Shown here piece by piece: positions 54,001 through 60,000 of a DNA stretch of 60,000 nt. The stretch covers positions 20,382,288 to 20,442,287 of the forward strand of contig NC_092676.1 in NCBI RefSeq assembly GCF_964355755.1. Reading direction: 5' to 3'. How positions within the stretch are numbered: position 1 is the first letter of the stretch; every line of letters begins with the position of its first letter. The notes under the pieces were generated by a model, which worked only from the letters and a program-made list of their open reading frames with translations, did not search any database and had not been told where the DNA came from. The position numbers were made by a program, and so were the translations under genes. Source of the DNA: Antedon mediterranea. Its lineage: Eukaryota; Echinodermata; Crinoidea; Comatulida; Antedonidae.

Positions 54001-57000
54001 ATCCAATAAAGCAATCAAAATGGTTTAGTGCTATTAAAAAATAAATATATATAGAATTTGATTAGAAACGTAGTTAATTTTGATTGTTAGTTTCATCAAG
54101 GGAATCTAACCACAGGATGCTAAGCTCAAAGGGTTTATCTGTGGCTGCGACAGGATCAATTGCCCTTAACAGCCCCTCGTGCACCGCGGACAATATGTAC
54201 ATATTACATTACTGTTGGTATTTGTCGCAGCCAGACATAAGATCAAAAGACTGTTACAAATTCCTATCTTGGCAAGGCGAGCTCAGTGTCCTGTTGTTAG
54301 ATTGCCTTGGTTCCATCAGATATTTCTCTGATTTTAATAGAAAATCATTTCTCATGAGTATAACAGCAAAATTAGTTTAGAAGAATTTTAATGCGGAATA
54401 TAATATATGTTACTTATGAATTTATCAGTATGTAAATATTCCAGAAATGCAAGTATAAAGAAAAGAAAAGCATGTAGAGGTATTTAAAAATTTAGTAGTA
54501 GCTTAGGTATTTAAACGAGTAGTTTGAATAGTTATAATTATCATCAGCTAGGTAGTCAACTATCGCTTTTGCTGAATTTTTCTTAGAAGCATTTACATAT
54601 GATCATTTGATATTTATTTACTTTCTTTTGTGTTTTTCTTGAGCTTTTTCATTTAGAGGTGTTTTTCATTTACTTTTCTCAAACAGTGGCATCCCCAGCT
54701 GTATATTCCTTGCTAGAGATTTTTTCGTATAGGCTGATCAAAATCACTTTATAGGGGGTTAAATGTCAAAGGTCAAGCTTTGCCCTTGTCAGCTGGTACT
54801 GCCACTGTTTGTATCTTCATTATTGTTTATTTTATATCTTATTGTCATTGTAAATTGATCATGAAATTCATTCATTGCACCGATATATAGGAATAATGGG
54901 GAAGTAGAAAATCAGGTTTACACTTCATACAGGTGAGTCGGTGTGTGTTACATGCTGTGATGTCTGTCGCTTTGTTTTTTCATTGTTGTTGGTTTCATGA
55001 GTGCAGGCTAACTAAACCATTATATTAGCACGGCCATTTTACTTGTATCATCATTTTCTAATCAAGCTATGTGGTGGAGGTTTTTGGTTTAAGAATTGCG
55101 CACTGGTAAAGTTACATCTAGTATTTAATGTTGTACTGAGTATAGCAACATCCCACAAAATACAGTCAACTCTCAAAACTGAGAGAAAATCGATAACTCT
55201 TGCAAAACAGACCTTTCTTTTTCCTCCTAATTCTTTCATTTTGAAATGCACTTTGAAAAAAGTAAAAAATGGCTAGCCCTGGTTTTCAACCAATTTCTTC
55301 TCAATAACCATCAGGTGACATGCAAAATATCTTTTATATTAAACTTGTTGCTTATTGTTTAAATGATAATGGAAACATATATGGTACACTATCTCAATAC
55401 ATTTTATTCAATACTATAATACATAATTATCAAAATATTGAAAATAATCATTTATTAAGTCATATTAACAAATCTATTTTTTAAAATAATTCTATTGTGA
55501 TGCAGTGTGTCAAATTTTAAATTCAGCCAATAATAATTATATATTAGATATAGACTTCCTTGGCTACAGATAATAATAACAGTTCAATTTGAATTTTATT
55601 CAATTTACTGAAACTATATATGGCATGAGTATTGCAGTACCGTATATTCATTATTGTGCAAAATATTTTGTTTAATTGATTGAATAAGAGTATAACCCTT
55701 TTCTATCACACTGCTTTTTTTTATCTATGTGAAGTGCTTCACTGAAACTTTATTTATAAGTGCAATAGATTTATTCTAAATGTCAAGTATTTGAATTAAT
55801 TGTGAATACTTGACAAAGTAACATTAATAACATTTAGGTACAATACTATTTATATACTGACATTCTTTCCTAATACATATGAGTATTCTGTTTTGAGTTT
55901 TCTGAATATAGTAGAACCGTATATAACAGGTTCCACTGTATGTATATTTTCAGATTTCAGTAGAACCCCTATTAAGGGACACCTTCAGGACCCAACAAAA
56001 GGTCCCCCTAATAGTGGGGTCCTTTGAGTATGGGTTGGCTGTATTAAAAACATATAGGTTCTTGTTCATTTTACTGGGAAGTGTCCCTTCAATAGGGTTG
56101 TCCCAATATAGTTCAACTGTATCTGTATATATTTTCAGATTTCAGTAGAACCCCTATTAAGGGGACACCTTCATTATAGTGTCCCCTTAATACAGATGTC
56201 CCTAGGAGTGGCTGTAGGCTGTGACTGTTAAAAAAAATTTTGTTTGTTTTACTGTAAGAAAAAGTGTCCCTTTAATAGTGTTGTCCCAGTATAAGTGTTC
56301 TACTGTATTTTGAGATTTTAATATTTAACCAATATATTGTTAGTTTAACAAGTGTGTCAATCATGGATATTATTATATTATTACTTTCTATGCTTCCCAA
56401 ATTGCAGTAAAACTCTTATTAAGGGGACTCCTTCAGGACCCAGAAAAGTTTCCCCTTCATAAAAATGCCCTATCCCTTGAATAGGGTTGGCTGTAGGGTT
56501 AAAAAATACATTCCTTATTCGTTTTACACTGTAGGAAAGTGTCCCCATATAGGGGTTGTACTGTATTTTGAGATTATTATCTAGTACTGTATATTGGTAG
56601 TGTGTTATTTACATTTTTAGCAGTGGCATGAATCATGCATATTATATTATTATTACTTTCTATGCTTACTCTTGGTTTGCTGTGTTCATTGTGTGCTTTT
56701 TGTGGATAAATAACGTAAACAATAAATTATAAACATGGTTGCAGTGATGTCATTGGTTGTGGGAAATTGATAATTAATATTACTTTTTATTAGCTTTACG
56801 TAATATATACAGATTGTAATAATATGACTAACTATAACAATCAAATATTCGCTGCTAGAAAGAATAATAATCATTTTCACAAGTGTAACTGTAATTGGAA
56901 AATAGGGGAAACAAGTGAAATCCTTGGGTAACAAATACTGTATACTTGTACACTCATAAATAATTCAATAAGTATGTTGAATTGACTTAATAATATTTAC

Positions 57001-59651
57001 TATAGAAGTTACAATGTACTCCAGTAAACACAATGCATACATGTCTTCATACAAACTTAGTTTGTAAATACACAACTAGATTAAAACATTAAATTCATGT
57101 TTTATAGCAAAAGGTTACTTTAAGAATTAGATCTTGTGATTTTGATATGTATATAGTCATATGATTTGCTTATGATAATTTTATATTATATCGTTTATTA
57201 TGTCACATCCTTTTTAATCATATCAATCTGATTATTTTTTTATATTTATTTTATTATAATGAATTTTGTTTTTCAGTACTCAATCGGGATATTCTGGCGA
57301 CCAGGATCCATCGGCTTACAATAATTATGGGTAAGATTGACAAAGGTGTAATTCAAACATAAAATACCATGTTAAATGGTTCTGGTGGGAGAACGAGTCT
57401 TCTCGGACTATAAACCGTAGGTCCAGTGTACACATTTAGCTCATGTGCACGCACCTTAAAGAACCTCTTTCGAGATGAGTAGGGGGTTACCCTGGTGTAC
57501 TAGTACACACACAGCCACTGATCATAACTGGGCCTTATGGGAGACCAGTCTTTGTCTGAAGAGGTTACCCAGTATATAATAAATAATAGAAAACTCTGTC
57601 TGTGGAGAACATCTCAATATTCCCTAGTATTTCCATTGTCATACATATCTGTTTTGAATTTTCACTACTTCCTGTTCTGTCATGTTATTTAATGTACATT
57701 TCAAATTTTGAATTTTGGCTGTGCACGTGAACAGCACATGTTCTTATATATTTCTTGTAACCCTATTCATTAATTGTATAAGCTTTCATTGGACAATAAT
57801 ATGATATGAAAAACAGCACTAAAGCTGTTTTTTTCCACTAGGCAAATTTATTCTTTTCTTTGTATTTTCCTCTATTTTTCTCAACAAATCACACTCAAGA
57901 ATGTTTGATTTGCGCTAATGTATACGACTAGTGGAAAACAGGCTTAATGTAATACAGAATAAAGGTTAAATAATTTAAGAATCTCTCCCCCAACATCCAA
58001 ATCCCCACCAGTTGTTGAATCAAAGAATGTTGCCTGTGTTCAGAAATTCTAATTTGAGACCACAACCTTAACATTTCTATAGCTAAACGTATATGTATGT
58101 TTTAAGTACCTTTGTTATTTAATACAGGCTCAATATACCCTGTTAAAACCAAGATAAATGAAATTACACAATGCTTTTGAATGTAATTTGTACTTGTTTA
58201 TATGTACACAATAAAACTGTTAACACAACGATATTAATTAATTGTTTAGGAAATTTCTGGTAGAAACTAAACAACATTACCACCCAAATGTTTATAAAAT
58301 AAAAATAAAGAATATACAGTATTGCATTATTTATTATCCTTGTAACTTCATACAAACATTTCCATTTTGCATTTCCTCATAAATATTGAGAGCCTTTACA
58401 TTTACGCTACACTTAATACTATCAATTTACTTTACCTTGAACAATGAAAACGGTGTACGGTAGTTTAATTAAACATGTCTGGAAGTAATAAACAAGTATG
58501 AGTTCTAGTTCGGCATTTGTGCCAAAAATATAAAAACAAATCATGATTTTGTTCTTGTAAAATCTTGAGATGATGACCAATTAACTAATTTGTCAATTCT
58601 TTATGCTAGTTCTGATCCTGATGGAGGAAATCCATTCGATGATGAGGATCATGAAGATCATGATGAGATGAACGGAGAAGGAATTCAGGTGAGGGCGCTA
58701 TATGATTACACAGGAGCTGAATCAGACGAACTTACATTCAATCAAGGTATGCCATTTTTGTAATTTTAACCCACATTCACAAATCTGACCTCTGTGTCTG
58801 TGCCCCAGGACTTGAATCTAGGTCAATGTCAGGTTAACAACCAAGATTTATCAATAAGCTCTGTCTACACTATCAAACTTTATGTGACATGCTCATATAG
58901 ACAAGATGAAGTCATATCACCATATATGGGCACATTGGTTTGATAGTGTAGACATAGATTTAGACCAAGTTTAAATTGTAGAATTAATATTTTGTCTGTT
59001 GAAATCTTTTGAGGAATGAGATTATGGCAAATAAGACTGAGTTTATAAACAACATTGCCATTTATGAATTATAAATAACCTGTGAATGAATACTGTAATG
59101 ACATAACTTTATAAATATTTGGTTCAAGTACATGTGAAATAATTATGATCTTTTCAAATTTCAATGATTTTTATTAATATTGATATGGTTTAAAGTTTAT
59201 TTTTAATAAAAAGACATTTGAGTGCATCATAATATAGAGAGAATACAGTATCAGAAATATCTTCACATCCCATAATGTTATTAAATTATCTTACCCAAGC
59301 ATACAATCAGTATGGCTCAGACAGGTTCGAACCCATGCCTTTCACATACTAATCAAATATCCTTACTATTATGTCATATCACTTTAAATACAGCAGGCAA
59401 TATCCACCAGGGCCATGTTTCTTAACTTTGGTGATTTGACAAGAAACTTTTTTTAATGTGGTATTGCCATATATTGTACAATAAATTCTATACTGTACAT
59501 AGGCCTATTATACTGTACTATATTGTACTTGTATTTATTTACAGGTGATATTATCATAAAGTTAGAAGACGAGGATGAGCAGGGTTGGTGTAAAGGTCGT
59601 ATACACGGTCATGTCGGTCTTTACCCGGCAAGTTATGGGGAATCGATTTAG
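42029..59651 (+). CDS. PACSIN: Syndapin/PACSIN: F-BAR and SH3 protein (11 coding exons, 474 aa)
   Basis: Syndapins bend membrane with an F-BAR dimer and recruit dynamin and N-WASP through an SH3 domain during endocytosis and actin remodelling. Coding exons: 42029-42242, 42922-43124, 45501-45638, 49474-49700, 51075-51195, 51595-51737, 53045-53083, 54891-54932, 57277-57330, 58610-58746, 59545-59651. They sum to 1425 nt with a TAG stop and consistent phases. An in-frame TAA two codons before the ATG fixes the start. F-BAR about residues 1-300: [48 protein letters not shown]. Linker with NPYDS and NPFDD (401-405), then SH3 419-474: [33 protein letters not shown]. Length matches vertebrate PACSINs (424-486). 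Linker exons 7-9 are assigned by phase and splice sites; the rest is secure. Confidence 0.94.
42243..42921. other. PACSIN intron 1
   Basis: Includes a CCCTATTAAGGGGACAC-type remnant (about 42360-42520, with CTTAATAGAGATGTCCTAAA) and a short (ATT)n run near 42622. Donor is GTTGGT; phase forces this choice over the GT seven bases downstream. Confidence 0.5.
43094..43330. repeat. Tandem duplication that copies the PACSIN exon 2 end and its donor
   Basis: Bases 43094-43190 (the last 31 nt of exon 2, the GTAAGT donor and the start of the intron) are repeated 135 bp downstream at 43229-43322 with few changes, including a second intact AGAAAAGTAAGT (donor at 43260). The intron part is tRNA-SINE-like (TAGCTGGGTGGTCTTGCTTA, GGGTTCAAATC). 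Confidence 0.85.
43410..43560 (+). mobile_element. tRNA-derived SINE of a second family
   Basis: GGGTTGCAGTGTGTTGGACA (A-box region) and GGGGTTCGATCC (B box, about 43457) are followed by TGCGCTATATAAGAATGAAC and an (ATT)n tail. The GCTATATAA-ATT tail also occurs near 28340. Not a tRNA gene: no acceptor stem pairing. Confidence 0.7.
43725..43876. repeat. CCCTATTAAGGGGACAC-type repeat copy
   Basis: Contains CATTAAGAGGACACTATGAA and TTGTCCCCGTAATAGGGGCTC. Within PACSIN intron 2. Confidence 0.55.
44262..44421. mobile_element. Palindromic MITE family A, copy 10
   Basis: Ends CTAAGCTCTGTCTACACTATC and GACTGTAGACATAGCTTTA, with the usual ATATATGGACATGATGG and CCATATTTGGG interior. PACSIN intron 2. 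Confidence 0.88.
44430..45500. other. Distal part of PACSIN intron 2
   Basis: A G-run of about 13 lies near 45228-45240. A minus-strand open frame at 44755-44949 has no recognisable protein character. Nothing else is seen. Confidence 0.45.
45722..45912. mobile_element. Inverted-repeat element, family G, intact copy
   Basis: CAGTGACATAATGCAGAGG at the left and GGCGTTACGCCACTG at the right. It is the reverse-complement match of the interrupted element at 30142-31311 (shared CCTGGGTTTAGCCAGTGAG). It carries a C-run of about 14. PACSIN intron 3. Confidence 0.85.
45915..46175. repeat. CCCTATTAAGGGGACAC-type repeat, two linked copies
   Basis: TGTGTGGGTCCTGAAGTTTAAC and GTTTGGGTCCTGAAGTAAAAC with flanking TTCTATGGAAGTGAATA occur twice at about 120 bp spacing. 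Confidence 0.6.
46811..48145. mobile_element. CpG-rich 1.3-kb element with inverted-repeat ends in PACSIN intron 3
   Basis: A 29-nt sequence starting ATTAAAGAATAGAAGGATAT (46824-46852) occurs in exact reverse complement at 48108-48136, and similarity continues outward to GATC on both sides. The interior is CpG-richer than the intron around it (46880-47060, 47440-47560, 47930-48120). It contains a short ORF at 47053-47115. No transposase frame was found. Likely a non-autonomous DNA transposon; a captured promoter/exon is an alternative. Confidence 0.65.
47053..47115 (+). CDS. Small ORF (20 aa) in a CpG-rich context, unrecognised
   Basis: CAACAATGGCG gives a good start context, and the frame runs [20 protein letters not shown] then TAG. 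It follows GCTTCTTTCGCGCGTTCTTT and lies inside the 1.3-kb inverted-repeat element. It could be an upstream or relic first exon of a transposon gene, a real micropeptide, or chance. Confidence 0.25.
   Translation: MATNNLYDDKFSYNLSDEEL
48150..49473. other. Distal part of PACSIN intron 3
   Basis: Contains a clear CCCTATTAAGGGGACAC-type repeat (48464-48636) and an (AAT)n-rich patch near 49340-49378. The rest is AT-rich and unrecognised. Confidence 0.5.
48464..48636. repeat. CCCTATTAAGGGGACAC-type repeat, well-preserved copy
   Basis: Order of motifs: TTTTGGACACCTCCATTAAAA, GGACACTTTCCCATGAAA, ACCCTGTTCAGGGGACATCC, CTATTAAGGGGACAGTT, GAAGGTGTCCACTTAGTAGAG and TTCAACTGTA. It serves as the reference for the other copies. 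Confidence 0.8.
49701..51074. other. PACSIN intron 4
   Basis: A CCCTATTAAGGGGACAC-type remnant spans about 49720-49850. Segments 50210-50300 and 50380-50470 are a diverged tandem duplication (TATGATGCAGTT, CAGGCAATAA, CTCACTGACA, ACCATTAAATAGTAC). A single family E terminus (CTCATCTGTGTAAATTGACC) lies at about 50775. Confidence 0.6.
51738..53044. other. PACSIN intron 6
   Basis: The T-rich stretch 51740-52115 ends in AAGTAAATAAATAAAAC, like the 3' tail of a non-LTR element. A candidate 24-nt microexon lies at 52262-52285. A CCCTATTAAGGGGACAC-type remnant is at about 52608-52660. The rest is AT-rich and unrecognised. Confidence 0.5.
52262..52285 (+). other. PACSIN: Candidate 24-nt cassette microexon of PACSIN
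   Basis: TTTTAG precedes a 24-nt segment ending AAAAG, followed by GTATAT. It fits exactly between exon 6 (ends in AG) and exon 7 (starts with G): it takes one base to complete a codon and leaves AG again. Inclusion adds the basic peptide YKKKLHKR without a frame change. Such short segments can arise by chance; there is no transcript support. Confidence 0.3.
53084..54890. other. PACSIN intron 7
   Basis: Besides the repeat at 53650-53745 it holds an (AAT)n run (53945-53972) and a higher-GC stretch at 54084-54300 with GGCTGCGACA and TGTCGCAGCC in inverted orientation. An open frame of 98 codons over the latter has no recognisable protein character. Confidence 0.45.
53650..53745. repeat. CCCTATTAAGGGGACAC-type repeat copy
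   Basis: AGTAGAACTCCTATTAAGGA, ATGTCCCCTAAATGAGGAATA and GGTTCTACTGTA mark a short copy in PACSIN intron 7. Confidence 0.65.
55910..56570. repeat. Tandem cluster of CCCTATTAAGGGGACAC-type repeats
   Basis: At least three linked units (about 55913-56130, 56140-56310 and 56400-56570) each run CAGTAGAACCCCTATTAAG, CACCTTCAGGACCC, GTCCCTTTAATAG, GGTTGGCTGTA, TTTTACTG and AAGTGTCCC. They alternate sense and near-complementary cores. PACSIN intron 8. Confidence 0.85.
57331..58609. other. PACSIN intron 9
   Basis: Contains decayed family B element copy 2 (57822-57945; TTTTTCCACTAGGCAAATTTA and ACTAGTGGAAAACAGGCTTA). A slightly GC-richer stretch (57380-57550) with TTCTCGGACTATAAACCGTAGGT is unrecognised. 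Confidence 0.5.
57822..57945. mobile_element. Inverted-repeat element, family B, copy 2 (decayed)
   Basis: TTTTTCCACTAGGCAAATTT at the left and ACTAGTGGAAAACAGGCTTA at the right match the TIRs of 32132-32295, but the CpG-rich internal part is lost. Confidence 0.65.
58610..59651 (+). other. PACSIN: PACSIN exons 10-11: NPF motif and SH3 domain
   Basis: Exon 10 encodes [18 protein letters not shown] then the SH3 start. NPF motifs in syndapins bind EH-domain proteins (EHD family). The SH3 has ALYDY, the acidic RT loop (AESDEL), the n-Src acidic DEDEQ, the conserved W of GWCKGR, and the G-YPA-Y signature. The intron splits the domain after NQG. It is a complete SH3 of about 55 residues. Confidence 0.94.
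58854..58963. mobile_element. Palindromic MITE family A, copy 11 (internally deleted)
   Basis: Ends ATAAGCTCTGTCTACACTATC and GATAGTGTAGACATAGATTTA. The interior is reduced to about 65 bp and keeps CATATATGGGCACATT. PACSIN intron 10. Confidence 0.85.
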
Positions 59652-60000
59652 AACTGACAGTGATAAGTAGATATGTTGCACTTTGTATTAACAAAGCAAA
59701 GTAACAAACTAGATAATATGGAGCTTTTGAATTTGTGATGGCAGTATAACAGCATGGAAAGTTCATCAACTGTGTTATAACATAACATACATTATGATAA
59801 GTTGCGTTTTTAAACTGAGCATTAAACCGAGGAATACCTTACCTTATATGAATCCGCGGTTTGCTGTGTTGTGCTACCGTTACAAATTAAAAGCTCACTA
59901 CTTACATTTTATATTTTTTAATTCCTTCACTCAATTTCTCTAATAATAATTTACCTTTTATAATCTTACTAAAATCGTGTTTGTACATTGTATGTATCTT
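59652..60000. other. PACSIN 3' UTR/flank
   Basis: No AATAAA follows the stop inside the window. ATTAAA variants lie at 59821-59826 and 59886-59891. No other gene is seen before the window ends. Confidence 0.45.

Larger units (their letters stand above)
53045..57330 (+). other. PACSIN: PACSIN exons 7-9: three short symmetric linker exons
   Basis: Exons 53045-53083 (39 nt), 54891-54932 (42 nt) and 57277-57330 (54 nt) each begin and end in the same phase and are multiples of three. They encode [22 protein letters not shown] and the Ser/Gln/Tyr-rich [20 protein letters not shown] resembles the NPF motif used by syndapin linkers. Acceptors and donors (GTGAGT, GTGAGT, GTAAGA) are good. Confidence 0.8.

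Noticed and set aside
54084-54380. 98-codon plus-strand frame in PACSIN intron 7
   Set aside because: Somewhat GC-richer than its surroundings but no recognisable domain, no fitting splice sites in PACSIN phase, and contains an inverted repeat.
59554-59769. Minus-strand 71-codon frame
   Set aside because: Antisense of the PACSIN last exon, which is securely assigned on the plus strand.
1-60000. A novel multi-gene defence or biosynthetic system
   Set aside because: Only two housekeeping-type animal genes and repeats were found; nothing supports a linked system.

Overview
This is a eukaryotic window. It is AT-rich, intron-rich animal nuclear DNA, almost certainly from an invertebrate and plausibly a marine deuterostome, but the exact taxon cannot be read from the sequence. 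Coding information lies in many short exons bounded by GT/AG sites (mostly GTAAGT-type donors), with no bacterial or viral organisation. Splicing the exons by eye gives two complete plus-strand genes whose reading frames close exactly.

Gene 1 (2812-34363) is MED25, the Mediator complex subunit 25. It has 20 coding exons and a predicted 1194 residues: an N-terminal von Willebrand A domain (exons 1-6), a long low-complexity middle with a 19-unit Asn-Ser-Gly-Met repeat and poly-Gln, the activator-interacting ACID/PTOV domain (exons 12-15), and a Gln-rich tail with a conserved LxxLL motif. Gene 2 (42029-59651) is a syndapin/PACSIN. It has 11 coding exons and a predicted 474 residues: an F-BAR domain, a short linker with NPF-type motifs, and a C-terminal SH3 domain. 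Two coding-looking terminal segments in the first 1.7 kb may be the 3' end of an unrecognised upstream gene.

Layout: 1-1672, possible upstream gene end; 1673-2811, MED25 upstream region; 2812-34363, MED25, including a 10-kb intron 4 full of repeats; 34364-36360, MED25 3' flank; 36360-42028, intergenic and PACSIN upstream region with a CCAAT-containing promoter candidate; 42029-59651, PACSIN; then its 3' flank.

Most of the non-coding DNA is repetitive. There are at least eleven copies of one palindromic MITE family, about seven further inverted-repeat element families, tRNA-derived SINEs, and a 5'-truncated LINE inserted into another element with a long target duplication. There are also a 121-bp tandem array split by a MITE, a 21-bp minisatellite, and a degenerate repeat family built around a CCCTATTAAGGGGACAC core that recurs across the window. 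No transposase, CRISPR, toxin or viral gene was recognised. The two genes have unrelated jobs (transcription in the nucleus; membrane curvature and endocytosis at the cell cortex), and nothing seen suggests that they act together.
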